From Lampris incognitus (Eukaryota > Chordata > Actinopteri > Lampriformes > Lampridae): a stretch of DNA of 64,000 bases. Location: NCBI RefSeq assembly GCF_029633865.1, contig NC_079223.1:37507706-37571705 (forward strand), in the 5' to 3' direction. The notes under the pieces are model-generated. The model saw only the letters and a program-made list of their open reading frames with translations. It was not told the origin of the DNA and made no database searches. Both the position numbers and the translations under genes were made by a program. This document shows positions 1 to 11,395 of this stretch, piece by piece; position 1 is the first letter of the stretch; every line of letters starts with the position of its first letter.

Positions 1-316
1 GAGCAAACCTCCGAATCCATTGTCCTTTCATTCCCCATCGCCGACTATGTGTGTCAGAGATGGTGCCTCCATATTGATTTACAACAGTTCAGTCACATCC
101 CTTAAGTTATTCACAGTAACCAGATTTCTTCACGTGTGTGTCACCGAGGAATGTGCGAAGAAACCTGGTTATCATTAATAACCCGTTAAGGTCAGGGGTT
201 AGAGTTCAGAGGTCGCCCCCAGAGCAGGTGAAGGATTTTAGGGATCGTTTTAAGGAGTATGGATGGGTACATAAGGGGTTACAAGAGTTTAACTTCTGAC
301 CCGTCGGTCATTTAGG
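1..316. other. arfgef3 intron, start of window
   Basis: No exon or clear repeat is recognised here. The stretch lies upstream of the first visible arfgef3 exon at 2611, so it is read as intronic. Confidence 0.4.
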
Positions 317-749
317 ACCCCCCCATCTTTTTCTCCCAAATTGCACCTGGCCAATTACCCCACTCTTCTGGGCCTTCCTGGTCGCTGTTCCACCCCCTCT
401 GCTGATCCGGGGAGGGCTGCAGACTACCACATGTCTCCTCCGATACATGTGGAGTCGCCAGCCGCTTCTTTTCACCTGACAGTGAGAAGTTTCACTAGGG
501 GGATGTAATATGTAGGGGGATCACGCTATTCCCCCCCAGTTCTCTCTTCCCCCCGAACAGGCACCCTGACCAACCAGAGGAGGTGCTAGTGCAGCGACCA
601 GGACATATGCCCACATCCGGCTTCCCACCCGCAGACACGGCCAGTTGTGTCTGTAGGGAAGCCCAACAAAGCTGCAAGTAACACAGGGATTTGAACCGCC
701 AATTCTTGTGTTGTTAGGCAACAGAATAGACCACTATGCTACCCGGACG
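317..749 (-). repeat. tRNA-derived SINE, family A, near full length
   Basis: On the minus strand this reads as a roughly 400-bp SINE. It has a tRNA-like head with a GGTTC-type B box, a central body shared with the copies at 7895, 16457, 57657 and 60960, and a tail resembling GGGAGAAAAAG. The shared body (deoxy motifs such as CCTGGTCGCTGCACTAG) makes it the commonest repeat in the window. Confidence 0.85.
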
Positions 750-2610
750 TTATATTTGTTATATTTGACTGGCTAGTAATCCACTGATCACAGGGATGGT
801 TTTAGTGGGCGGGCAGGCTGTTTTTAAGCATCCAACCTACCTTAAATTCATGTAGTTAGAGGAGTTAGACCCTCCGCCCTCAGTGCTGCCCAGTCCACCC
901 TCAGCCTGCTGCTTTCTACTGAACAGCCAGCCCCCTGTGGAATTGGTAGTAAGCTGCCTTGCTCAAAGCCTCCTTGATTATTTTTATAAGGGAGGGTCAT
1001 AAGTCATTCATTCACACACACACCCCCACACACACACAGATTTCAGCAGCTTGTCGAGCACCAGCTTACATTTTTAACCTTCAACCTGCCCTGGCCTTAT
1101 CAATCGCAACGTCAGAAAATTGTTTTAGTGCAACTGGAGCGTCTCATTTCTGTATCATAGAGATGATTCCCTGCCAGTCTCTGCTGACATTAGTGTAATC
1201 TGCTGTCTGGTTGACCTCTTCAGTCCATGCTTCTTCTTCTTTTTTTTAATGTTAGGGATACAAATGTAAGCTGTTTTTAAATATGTCTTTCATTCCACAT
1301 AAAAGTCACATCTGACAACTAAAATCTAAATGCCAAACTGTTTTTAATCAGCTGTAACACAACCACAGCAAGGATGGAGTTCTTAAAACTTAGTTTTTCC
1401 CTGTTTTCTATTTGACCAAATATGACGTACCCATGCTCATATATCATCACAGGAGACCAACTTTTACACCAGAGAAATGTCAACATTTCTAAATGCACAT
1501 TTTCTATTGTGAATCAAAAAAATAGTTTATTGGCCTATGTTGTCTTTATTCTGTTTTAAAGCTCTGGCTGCAGTGATCATTAGCCATGAAAAACCAAAAC
1601 ACCATCTCCCACAATGCCCCTGCTTTTCCCATGTTGAATCACTCTGAGGTCCTTGGTTGCTGAATCTGTTCTAGAACAAACATATTTTTAAGCTCTTTAT
1701 GGACAAATCTGACTTAAAGATGAATTTCTGTGGAAGCCATCAGAAGAACATCGGAGGACGTTTACCGAGCTTGTGTTTATCCCTGTGTGATGTAAACGTG
1801 TGGGATTTAAGATATGCCGCTCTTCCCAGCTGAGACATGTGTTCTCCCATAGGATATCGGAACATATAGCTTAACATACGCTCAGTCACGATAGGTGACA
1901 AACCATGATTTTTTTGTTTGTTTGTTTGTTTGTTTATTTTACAGTGCATGACTTTGCTGCATGCCCGATGTTATTGTTTTATATGGAAAATCAGGTTTTC
2001 TAGAGATTTTTATAGATTACTCATGGCACTTAATATAAGAGCATATGAGAGTGTGTTACATTTTACAGCTGTTTATTTTTAGCCTTGTTCTTTATGTGGA
2101 GTAGACTTTGCTGAGCATCATTGTTCTTTCGCACCAACAACATACTTTACATTCAGACAGGTCAGCGTATTCACACCTGCCTGTTGCAACCCAGTCCTCT
2201 AAAATTGGCCACTGGTAACTGCCCAGCACAGTCGCACCCACCTCTTTCTGACTACTAGAACCTGTCCATTACAACCAGCCCCCCGACGCCACTGAGCAGC
2301 TTCACTGCTGTTTATTTGGGATCAAATGATGAGATATCCCTATGGGGTGTCTCCCTGCCTGCTGCCCAGTGACTGCTGGGATAGGCTCCAGCCTCCAGAC
2401 CCCAGTTGAGATAAGCAGCTTGAATGATGGATGGATGGATGGATGGATGGATGATGTGATATGCCATGATAGAAAATAACCTCGAAATAATATCTGGTTA
2501 CTGACTTAAGTGTCTTGCAATTGTATTAGATTTTAGCTTAGAATTGCACCATTGTATGTATCAAAAAGATTAAAATAACCTTGTCCCACTTTGTCTTTCT
2601 CTCTGTGTAG
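750..2610. other. arfgef3 intron
   Basis: There is no exon. It contains short CA runs near 1013-1040, a TTTG run near 1912-1936, and the tail of a second SINE family at 2338-2452 that ends in ATGG repeats. A pyrimidine-rich acceptor ends at 2610. Confidence 0.5.
2338..2452 (+). repeat. SINE family B, 3' tail fragment with (ATGG)n
   Basis: It carries the block GGGATAGGCTCCAGC followed by a GATGGATGG run. The same block is the 3' part of the full copies at 56654 and 60223. The tRNA-like head is missing, consistent with 5' truncation. Confidence 0.7.
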
Positions 2611-2742
2611 AACCTGCTGGCATGTTTTCAGAGTGGTTCAGACAGTTTTTCTGGGGATGCCTGTGAGGTGAAGGTTGCAGCCCCCTCTCTTTCTCCATCA
2701 GCTGAGGCTGAGTACTGGAGAATCAAGGCTATGGCCCAGCAG
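2611..2742 (+). CDS. arfgef3: arfgef3 coding exon (first visible)
   Basis: This 132-bp exon (44 codons, phase 0 at both ends) follows a good acceptor, TCTCTGTGTAG, and is followed by the donor GTCAGT. The peptide ends in EAEYWRIKAMAQQ, which I recognise as a conserved block in the C-terminal third of ARFGEF3 (BIG3/KIAA1244), a large divergent relative of the BIG Sec7 guanine-exchange factors. The mammalian protein is linked to secretory-granule regulation and to prohibitin 2 binding. The stretch before that block (roughly VKVAAPSLSPSAEAE) is variable. Upstream exons, including any Sec7-like region, lie outside the window. The assignment rests on the run of seven exons together rather than on this exon alone. 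Confidence 0.85.
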
Positions 2743-3376
2743 GTCAGTGGGACGCATAAGTCTACCCCCATAAGACAACTGTAATATGTGTACTACATAT
2801 TGTATTATGCAGCATATAGATGAAATAATCATAGAGGTCTGGATTTTAATTGCCTGTTTGATGGGCTAATGTTTCAGCATCAGTCTATCCTCAAGATGAT
2901 TTTTTTGAGTCAAACCAGAATTTGTGGTGACAACGCAACTAGTTGCCACTCTTTATTGCTTTTTCTGTTTTATATTTCACTGAAAGCTTTATGTAGGACA
3001 TGTGTTGGTTATATAAAAGCTCCTGTACTTTGCTGAGATCGTTGGTTGTTCTACTGGGCATTTGACCTATAACCACTTTATTGTTGCACCTACAATCTAA
3101 ATAAGTAAGCACAAGTCAACTTAATTCATATAGTGCTTTGAACCATAGCGCCTCACAAAATGAGTTTAAAAAAAAGAAAGAGAAATCACAGAATGGCTGA
3201 AATCACAAAATGAAAAGCAATGGCAGCAAGAAAAGTCATGGAGGATAAAGAACTTGTCAAATAAAGATAGCACTAGCACTAATAGCGTTACTACCACCAT
3301 TACCAGGGATGTCACAATTCTCCAAATCCATGGTTAGATTTGACTTTCGATTTTAGGGACACAATTACATTTTTGA

Positions 3377-3715
3377 TCCCCCCCCCCTTTTCGCCCCAAT
3401 TATACTTTGCCAAATACCCCATTCTTCCGAGCCGTCCAGGACATTGCTCCACCCCCCTCTGCCGATCCAGGGAGAGCTGCAGACTACCACATGCCTCCTC
3501 CGATATATGTGGAATCGCCAGCCACTTCTTTTCACCTGACAGTGAGGGGTTTCGCCAGGGGGATGTAGCACGTGGGAGAATCACGCTATTCCCCCCAGTT
3601 CCCCCTCCCCCTGAACAGGCGCCCCGACCAACCAGAGGAGGCGCTAGTGCAGCAACCAGGACACATACCCACATCCGGCTTCCCACCTGCAGACACAGCT
3701 AATTGTGTCTGTGTC
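3377..3715 (-). repeat. SINE family A, head-truncated copy
   Basis: The tail and body match the other family A copies in minus orientation. The copy stops in the CACAGCTAATTGTGTCTG block, so the tRNA-like head is absent. Confidence 0.8.
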
Positions 3716-3861
3716 AGGTCTAATTTGGACGCCCAACCATTAAAACTGCTGGGAATGATGCCAGTAGTAAGTGATAAATTAACAAAGTCTAGCATTGTAG
3801 GTCCCAGAGGTCTTTTAAAAGTTTTGCTGTTAAGGGGTCAAGTAGGCAAGTAATTGGTTTA

Positions 3862-4935
3862 TCAGAATCAGAATCAGAATACTTTATTCATCCCCGAGGG
3901 GAAATTGGGTCCTATTACAGACACTAAAACTAACAAGATAACAAGAAAATAGAAACAAAAAGAATGTATGTTTAGAAGCTGACATGAGCTTAGTCAAGGT
4001 ATCAAAAGAGATTGTCTCAAAAGCTGTAATAACAGGGACTATCAGTGACTCGTGTAGATATGAATTTGGTAAGACAGGATCTGCAGGAGTAGCTGGAGTT
4101 GAAGAACTAATTTTGTTTAAGATCTCATCAACCTCATCGCAGAAAAAGTATAGACACTCATGGGCCGTGAATGGTGAGCAGCTAATAGACGGCTGCTTTT
4201 TAGTAAGTTTAGATACAGTGTCAAGAGAATTGTGTTTATTAATATTGATTAAGTGCGAGAGATACTTTGCTTTTGCAGCAGATAAAGCATGCTTGTATTT
4301 CAATAAACACACTTGTCAAGATAAGTAAAAAAACTTCCAATTTTGATTTTCACCATTTACGTTCCAGTCTCCTGCAGGCTCACTTAAGAGCATGTGTCTC
4401 ATCGCTAAACCAGGGTGTAGGCCTCTTTAGTCACCTAGCTCTGGTAGTGAGAGGTGCCACTGAATCGAGGAGACTAGAGAGGGCCACATTTCAGTCACTA
4501 GTGAGATTTTCAACAGAATCAGTCACTACAGTGAAAAGAGCCAAGACTTCGGGCAGCTGCTGGCCAAATGCAGCTACAGTGGAGAGACCAATGTGGCGAG
4601 TGGCAATTACATCTGTGCCGACATTAACAGGCCAATAATGCTTCAAATTTGAAGAGAAAATGATCTGAAAATGTGGTTGGCAAGACATTCAGATCAGAAA
4701 CAGCTATCCCTTTAGATAAAACCAAATCAAGGGTGTTAACACTGCAATGAGTCGACTCTTGATCAAACTGAGTGAACCCAAAAGTATCATCTAGTGCCAG
4801 AAAGGCTTTACTTAGAGGATCAGCAGCCTTATTCAGATGAATATTGAAATCACTCAGAATGTGTAACAAGGCCTGAGACAAACTCTCCAAATTCTTCAAG
4901 AAATAGTGACTAACAGCTACTACTACTAGCACCAT
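3862..4935 (-). mobile_element. LINE fragment (L2/Rex/Jockey-like), endonuclease region, decayed
   Basis: Read on the minus strand, 4935-4624 encodes an apurinic-endonuclease-type segment with SDFNIHLNK, NTLDLVLSKGIAVSDLN and a TFSDHF end. This is characteristic of non-LTR retrotransposon endonucleases, where GDFN and SDH are the usual motifs; the Gly of GDFN is Ser here. Further downstream, 4312-3884 encodes a linker (KYLSHLININKH, ending near ISFDTLTKLMSASK) typical of the region before reverse transcriptase. The open frame is broken between the two parts, and no reverse-transcriptase catalytic block is visible, so the copy is dead. A GATTCTGATTCTGA-type repeat at 3862-3890 marks its 3' side and may belong to a separate SINE or LINE tail. 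It sits in an arfgef3 intron, antisense to the gene. Confidence 0.75.
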
Positions 4936-5151
4936 ATCTATTACCTTCTCCTACCAAGCCCATGAACATGACCCTTGCTGTCTCCAGGTATTTATGCTCG
5001 ACACTCAATGCTCTCCCAAGACCCCCAACAATAAAGATGGTTTTGAGCATGCTCAGTCCTGTGTTCTCATCATCGAACTGCCCTCGGACCAGAAGTCCAA
5101 CGGACATACACAAAAGAGGTAGACTCGCACACACCACACACACTCACATGC

Positions 5152-5192
<41 letters not shown>

Positions 5193-6000
5193 ACACACGC
5201 ACACACGTTTTGCTATGTTTGTGAAAACATCCCATTGGCATGCATGCATTTTGTAACCTCTGCTCTAACTGCATCTGCAAAACCCTGACTCTAACCCAAA
5301 CCCTCCCCTCAAGCTGGGATTTTTGAGTGTTACTAAATTTGTGAGGTTTTAAAGTGTAATCAAAAATAGAACTATGATCTCACACACACACACACAGTAA
5401 ACATTGCTTTGATGATTTTAGCTTTCATATAAATTTGCTGTTAGATGTAAAGGTTTTAATTTATCTCTCAGTGAGAGAGTTCAGAGTTAAATGCACACAC
5501 AAATTCAATACATAATACAAAAAAGTTGGAATTTTAATTTTACCCAGCGACACCAAAATGATTCCGAGGGACTTCTGACAATGTCTCAACTAAAAATGGA
5601 GAAAACAATTAAAATGAAATACAAAAGTGAACCTGAATTAACATTTCTCTCTCTGTCTTTGTGCTGCTCCTCTGACAGGAAAATTGGGTAAGGCTGTTTT
5701 CTGTGACATCTGTAAAAAAAAAAAAAAAAAAGATGTGGAAAAAAATCTTTGCAAGCAACCATACTGTTCTGTAGACTTATTCGCTCCATAACCACGTGTC
5801 TGCAGAATGGACAGTTTCTTTTCATTCGGGCTCGATAGCGTACATTTATCCATACATTGTCTTGTCCGTTCCTTTGTACTGGAAGTGAGGTTGTGTGTTT
5901 CCGTATTAGCTTATGGTGTACAGACAGCAGTGTTCACTCCATGGGGAAAAACATGACTGGTGAGTTGTGACTTAATGGGCAGGGATGAAGTCTGTCAGTT
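4936..6000. other. arfgef3 intron with CA repeat and A-run
   Basis: There is no coding exon. It contains (CA)n at about 5154-5205, a smaller CA run near 5383, and an A-run at 5713-5731. A 9-nt acceptor-to-donor look-alike near 5680-5690 is not convincing as an exon. Confidence 0.4.
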
Positions 6001-6440
6001 AATCTGTTAAAATCAGGAATCAGGAACATTTATTTGTCGTTTCATTTAATGCACTTGCGTACAAGAAATTAAATGAAATATCGTTTCCCCCGGCCCACAG
6101 CAGTGCAACGCATAGACAAAAACATATATCCAAACTACAAGAACACATACATATATCCAAACTACAAAAACACATATATCCACCATACCCAAAAAAAAGT
6201 TCACTGTCCAAGACAGCGAACGCCAGCCAGGATGACTTTCGGAACTACCGGTCTGCATGGCTAGCATTTAGCTTAGTCTGCCCCGCTTCCGCGTCCTGTC
6301 AGACCGCCCTCGGTGCTTCCTCTTCGAACAACACCTTCAGAGAGTTTGTGGAGTCCATGCCTCGACTGGTCAGAGCTGTTTTCGTGGCACAAGAGGGACC
6401 TATACAATATTAGGCAGGTGGTTTTTATGTTTTGGCTGAC

Positions 6441-6442
<2 letters not shown>

Positions 6443-6525
<83 letters not shown>

Positions 6526-6541
6526 CGCGCGTGTGCGCGCA
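6443..6541. repeat. (TG)n microsatellite with CG-rich end
   Basis: About 34 TG units are followed by alternating GCGCGC/GTGTGC, all alternating purine-pyrimidine. It lies directly upstream of a SINE family B tail. Confidence 0.95.
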
Positions 6542-6662
6542 CCCTGTGATGGCCTGGCGGCCTGTCCAGGGTGTCTCCCTGCCTACCGCCCAATGACTGC
6601 TGGGGTAGGCTCCAGCATCCCCGTGACCCTGAGAGCAGGATAAGTGGTTTGAATAATGGATG
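6542..6662 (+). repeat. SINE family B, 3' tail fragment
   Basis: It carries CCCTGTGATGGCCTGGCGGC and GGTAGGCTCCAGC, the 3' body of family B. The TG repeat beside it occupies the place where other copies have CA/TG runs. Confidence 0.75.
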
Positions 6663-7894
6663 TGTGTTTCATATTTTATATATTTTTTTATGTTTTATAT
6701 ATGCACACACACACAATTTTTTTACAATATGTAGTAGTTTGCCACTACAAACATCCTCAAAATGCCTTTAGTTGGCATGTTGAGGGGTTGCATTTTCATG
6801 ACAAGTGTAATTTAGGTCAGTTTACAAGATAAATGGTAACACTTGCAATGGAGTCAAAAAGAAAAAAACTAACACTGGGTCACAAAAACAAAAAAACTAA
6901 GACTCAAGGTATTCCCTGTGGAAGAAAAGAATGAAAGAGAAAATAAGTCAGTCTTTTTTTTCCTGAGAAACGCTTCTCGTAGAGTCGCTTGGTTCACCAG
7001 ATGGGAGCAGTAGATTATTGTTTCCCAACCATTTTTTGACCTGAAAGGTCAATAATACCCAGCTTTCCCTGAATCGCCTTTGAGCGACAAGATGCATTGT
7101 TTTGATCAAGCTCTCCGGGATAAACCGTGAAAACGTGGTTTTGTTGTAAATCTCCTCAGTATGATAACACGGGTGTATTTTAAGTCACTGTCATCATAAA
7201 GGAGCCTGGCGATGTTGGCGGTACACTTCCCCTGAAAGGGATATTATATTCTTCATGATGCGACGCTGATGAACGTATAGATGATATCATCTCATAACCC
7301 CCCCAAAAATAAAAATGTTGTGTGTTTACATGTGATGTTTACAGAATTAAACCAAATAATAAACAGAGCAAATCAGTGGAGCAAACTGTCCTGCAGAAAA
7401 CTTGTATCTAATAGGTGGAACGACAGGAAGGAGTGAAGAAAGAGACAGGAAACGTGCTCAGCTGTAGTTTTCTACGGTGTTCAGATCCGGGCATTTCGTC
7501 AGACATAGTTTTTGGAAGAAGCTTGACTACTTGTGAATGTGTTGGCACCACTAACTTTTTAAGGATGTCATCATTTTAATGCCCAAATATGAGAATCTGG
7601 ATCGATCCACATTCAGACTCATGAAAAATGCACAGGGGTCTAAAAAGATTCCCTCTTACTCTGTCCAACAGTATTATTTGAATGTGTTGCTTTCGATTTT
7701 GCCATTCTTATGCGTCTCTATCTGTTCAGATGGACTCTGGTGAGCTTTGCTGTTGCATGTCTTAAAAATTAAAGCAAACCAGATACAAAACTCCTCTTCA
7801 GTTTTGCCCAAGACAGAACAAAACATGAATGGATCCAGATGCACTCGCTTTATAGAGGTCTATTGTGCTTTCATGTAAACTCTGTGTCATCAGC
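6663..7894. other. arfgef3 intron, no recognised element
   Basis: Apart from short CA runs near 6703 and AT-rich stretches, I see no exon, repeat family or structure in this stretch. Confidence 0.35.
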
Positions 7895-8309
7895 ATCCAG
7901 GTAGCGCAGCGGTTTATTCTGTTGCCTACCAAAACGGGGATCGCCGGTTCGAATCTCCGTTTTACCTCCGGCTTGGTCGGGCATCCCTACAGACACAATT
8001 GGCCGTGTCTGCAGGTGGGAAGCCGGATGTGGGGATGTGTCCTGGTTGCTGCACTAGCGCCGCCTATGGTCAGGACGCCTGTTCAGGGGGGAGGGGGGAA
8101 TGGCGTGATCCTCCTACGTGCTACATCCCCCTGGCGAAACTCCTCAGTGTCAGGTGAAAAGAAGCGGCTGGCGACTCCACATGTATGGGAGGAGGTATGT
8201 GGTAGTCTGCAGCCCTCCCTGGATCGGCACAGGGGGTGGAGCAGCGACTGGGACGGCTTGATAGAGTGGTGATTGGCCAGATGCAATTGGGGAGAAAAGG
8301 GGGGGGGTC
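7895..8309 (+). repeat. SINE family A, full length
   Basis: It starts with a tRNA-like head: an A-box-like TAGCGCAGCGG near 7904 and a B box GGTTCGAATCTCC near 7945. The shared body follows, and it ends GGGGAGAAAAGGGGG. Confidence 0.85.
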
Positions 8310-9948
8310 TGTGTCATCAAACATATTCGGTGCAGATGAAATGGAAATGTGAGTCCCATGATGCACTTTGTTTATGTATCTATACCAGATACAGTAGCCA
8401 CCGTCATCAGATAACACTAGCTAGATATGACCCGCAAACAAAAAACACAAACCACCGAGTTTGTGGAAATAAGCACACAACTAAAATCGCCTCTTCTACC
8501 TGTACTTTCTTGGTCTTATTCTAGAGGATATAGTACATTTCTAAATTGAATGGAGTCCTGCTTTTTATATGTTATCATTTGTCAGCTCACAAAGTGATTG
8601 ACATCTTGTGTGTTCGCTGGCTAGCTCGACTTCTCTCATCTGAGAAAGCTCTGGTAAAAAAAGTATCTTTTCAGCTTCCTCCTGTTCTCTGTTCCTGTAA
8701 AAAAAAAGTGATGGAAGTTTAATAAAAACTACCTTTAGATACAATATAGCATTTCTTAATGCTAGATGTAGTATTTTTATGTTTCTGCTAACATGTCATA
8801 CTACCTCTCCTAAACAAAGACATCACTGATGTTACATAATACAAGACATTTTAGTCCGTCACAGTCCACCTCTCTGCTTCTGACGCGGTCTTCAGCATGT
8901 AGAAAGGCTTTTCTGGACTTTGGCTCAACACACTCAAAGCCGCCTCACTGTGTTCGGAGTCGGTTGTGTGGTAAGTCTCCCCCCTACTGAGCCACATGTT
9001 TCCCCCTTGTGTTCAGCTGAACCCGCCCAGAGCTCTCCCCTCTACGCAGTCAGGTCCGGTTTCCCACCGTCTGCAGGTGACGGGACAGTCCAGTCTCCAT
9101 TCTGATGGGCTCAGTTGTGCTTTGAACTGGCTTGATCATGTGTTATGAGAGAACAGAAATATGTTTGAACAAATGGGGGAAACATTTGTTCACTTTTTCT
9201 AAAACCATCAACGATATTTTCTCCAGGATTGTGGGGAAAAAATGTAAACTGTTTAACTAACAAGCATTTCTGCAGCCCCCCCTATGTGTCCTGTGACTTG
9301 CTCTGCATGTGAAATATGATTTTTTTTTCTTGTTGGGGATCTTCCCTCCCTTCCTTCCTTCCTTCCTTCCTTCCTTCCTTCCTTCCTTCCTTCCTTCCTT
9401 CCTTCCTTCCTTCCTTCCTTCCTTCCTTCCTTCCTTCCTTCCTTCCCTCATTATTCAATGAATCAGTTGATTCAAGCTTTTGTTTACTTATTATTCTAAT
9501 ATTTCATCCATGCATTTACTCATTCGTTCATCTCTCTTGTTGTAATTTCATCTGGTTGTTTTTTAAATGAACTGCCCGTTTATAAAAAAAAATGGTGCGG
9601 AGAGGCCGTCATTCATATTATCATGACACGACGGATCAGTTGTTCACGCCACTTGAAAATATTGGAGCCAGGACGGTGTGAGTGGTGGTTTCTTTCAGTA
9701 AATGATTTTTAGGCTCTTGATGAGGTGTATTTAGTTCTTAAACTTATGTGTTTGGCCAAATTCTTTCTGATTATTACAACAAAAGTTTAGAAGCTAAACT
9801 GGCTTTATTTAGAGTCTGATAATTCATGCTAATATTTTGAATTTAAAGAGCATTTTTATCACCGTATAACAGTGAAATTAGGAATGAGTCTTCACGCAGT
9901 TGACTGAGACATACGTATGTAGTGTGTTTTTAAGACATTTTGACTACA
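8310..9948. other. arfgef3 intron with (TTCC)n tract
   Basis: There is no supported exon. A run of about 24 CCTT units occupies 9349-9446. The exon that should bridge residues between the 2611 exon and the 9972 exon was not found here. Confidence 0.4.
9349..9446. repeat. (CCTT)n tetranucleotide repeat
   Basis: It is an almost perfect run of about 24 units. The pyrimidine strand is the + strand. Confidence 0.95.
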
Positions 9949-9971
9949 GACCCTATGCTCCGATCCCTCAG

Positions 9972-10190
9972 GATCCCGTTTCGGACCATCGTGGTGAGTC
10001 TGCTGTCCCATCAGGTTTTGCTCCAAAACCTCTACGACATCCTGTTGGAGGAGTTTGTCAAGCAGCCTGAGAGTCACGACAGGGTCACGCCCGTGACCTC
10101 TGACCCTGGCAGGCCCGCGGCAGGCTTCCTGCGCTACATCTCCATGGCTAACTTAGCCATCATACTGGACCTGCTGCTGGAGTCCTACAG
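9972..10190 (+). CDS. arfgef3: arfgef3 coding exon
   Basis: It encodes IPFRTIVVSLLSHQVLLQNL and continues through YDILLEEFVK to AGFLRYISMANLAIILDLLLESYR, a strongly conserved helical block of ARFGEF3. The exon is 219 bp. It starts with one base completing a codon after the acceptor CTCCGATCCCTCAG and ends with AG of a split Arg codon before donor GTTACA. An alternative acceptor (TTGACTACAG, exon from 9950) keeps the same frame and adds about seven residues; the family match begins only at IPFRT, so 9972 is preferred. Its starting phase does not fit directly onto the phase-0 end of the 2611 exon, so at least one exon between them is missing or unrecognised. Confidence 0.88.
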
Positions 10191-10586
10191 GTTACAGCAC
10201 TAAGACGGACATCACATTGATAAAACTTATTTACGGCTCTTTTTAATGGTTTTACGGGAATCAGTGAAGGGAGGTAGCTGCAGTTAAACTTACTCCAGAC
10301 TCAATTTATACGCCTTATTATTTCCAGAATAAAGCTTGAAAAACTTGCTAAACTGATATAAATATTTGTGACATAAATTCATCGCAAAGATTGAAGCATG
10401 AAGCTGAAGTAAGTTCCTTACAGATTTCATCAGAGAAATCAAGCAATTGGAATTGAAAGTTTTTCTGAAAAAACATATTTCCTGTTTTATAGCAGTGGTT
10501 GTTTGCTCACATCACATCAATGTATTAACTTGATCCTCTTTGGGACCCTGTGTCTTTCCTGTATCTTTTGTCGTCTCCTCCCACAG
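10191..10586. other. arfgef3 intron (short)
   Basis: A 396-bp intron with donor GTTACA and acceptor CTCCCACAG. No repeat is seen. Confidence 0.7.
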
Positions 10587-10758
10587 GACGGCGCGTGACT
10601 TTGACACACGGCCGGGCCTGAAGTACCTGCTGATGAAGGTGTCGGGCGTCTGTGGTGCTGCTAACCTTTACCGGCAGTCCGCCATGAGCTTCAACCTCTA
10701 CTTTCAAGCCCTCCTGTGTGCCACGCTCAGCCAGGCTGACGGCATGACCGCTCAGCAG
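10587..10758 (+). CDS. arfgef3: arfgef3 coding exon
   Basis: This 172-bp exon completes the split Arg codon, then encodes TARDFDTRPGLKYLLMKVSG and NLYRQSAMSFNLYFQALLCA, ending phase 0 at TAQQ before donor GTAGGA. It matches the ARFGEF3 block that follows the YISM segment. Residues are conserved without frameshift, so the gene looks intact here. Confidence 0.9.
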
Positions 10759-10802
10759 GTAGGAGCAACTGAATGGATGAGTGATTGATGGTGACGCTAT
10801 AA

Positions 10803-11077
10803 TGGTGTCAGAAGTGGGATGATGCAACCAGGAGGCCATTGGAAGCATATGCACCCAGAGGCATGAGGGAGCTGATTCGCTGAAGTGAGGGGACGTGCTT
10901 CCCGAAGGAGGGAGGTAGTGTAACGAACATGGATGCCTAGACTCGCTAGTGCTTGGCTAACGGGTCGGACCCTTTAGTTGACTGGTTAGTGCAGTCGCCC
11001 GTGGTCTGGGCTATTCTGGGTTCGATTCCCCAGCTTCAGCTGGATGACTTCATGAATTCAGGATAGCCTCACAGTCA
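10803..11077 (+). mobile_element. Small LTR/TRIM-like element: PBS, internal region and one LTR (5' LTR missing)
   Basis: It begins with TGGTGTCAGAAGTGGGAT, complementary to the 3' end of tRNA-Leu. An internal region of about 115 bp ends in the purine tract GAAGGAGGGAGG. A terminal repeat then starts TGTAACGAACATGG at 10919. Within that repeat lie an A-box-like TAGTTGACTGGTTAG and a perfect B box GGTTCGATTCC (11019-11029). The internal region is homologous to that of the complete element at 39390-39820. The LTR's 3' end does not match the other copies; it abuts an inverted second copy at 11078. Confidence 0.7.
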
Positions 11078-11395
11078 CATCATCCCACTTCTGTCACCAA
11101 TGTGGCAAATTCAGGGGGCAGCCAGGAATCCGCCGCAGCTGGGAATTGAACCCAGGTTCCCCGCACCACGGGCAGCTGTGCTAACCAGTCAACTAAAGGG
11201 TCCGACCCGTTAGCCCTTGGCTAACGGAGTGATGAAATGTATCTATCAATAAACCTTGTATCCAGATGAACTGAGTCAACCTTCTTTGATAGCCAAGGGC
11301 TAGCGAGTTTACCCATCCGTGGTCGTTACACTACCCCCGTCCCTCTGGACACGCATCCCCACTTTTCAGCATATCAATTCCCTCGCGCCTCTGGG
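11078..11395 (-). mobile_element. Inverted second copy of the small LTR element (internal end, LTR, PBS)
   Basis: Reading the minus strand from 11395, there is the end of an internal region with the purine tract AGAGGGACGGGGG, then a 230-bp LTR (11330-11101) from TGTAACGACC to GAATTTGCCACA, then T and TGGTGACAGAAGTGGGATG (PBS, 11099-11080). The LTR carries an A-box-like segment (11181-11198) and a perfect T-arm CTGGGTTCAATTCCCAG (11139-11155, minus strand). This LTR is about 70 bp longer than the one at 39390 and is a diverged subfamily, yet the tRNA-like core is kept. Confidence 0.7.

Noticed and set aside
5681..5691. 9-nt microexon look-alike (TCTGACAG then GAAAATTGG then GTAAGG)
   Set aside because: Too short to judge; splice-like motifs of this size occur by chance and no family residues support it.
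8898..8970. Possible extra arfgef3 exon (25 codons, acceptor GGTCTTCAG, donor GTAAGT)
   Set aside because: It is open and in phase with the 2611 exon but shows no similarity to ARFGEF3, and its end phase does not fit the 9972 exon.
11019..11029. Functional tRNA gene
   Set aside because: A and B boxes are present but the fold lacks a proper acceptor stem and anticodon arm, and the block lies inside an LTR repeated elsewhere.
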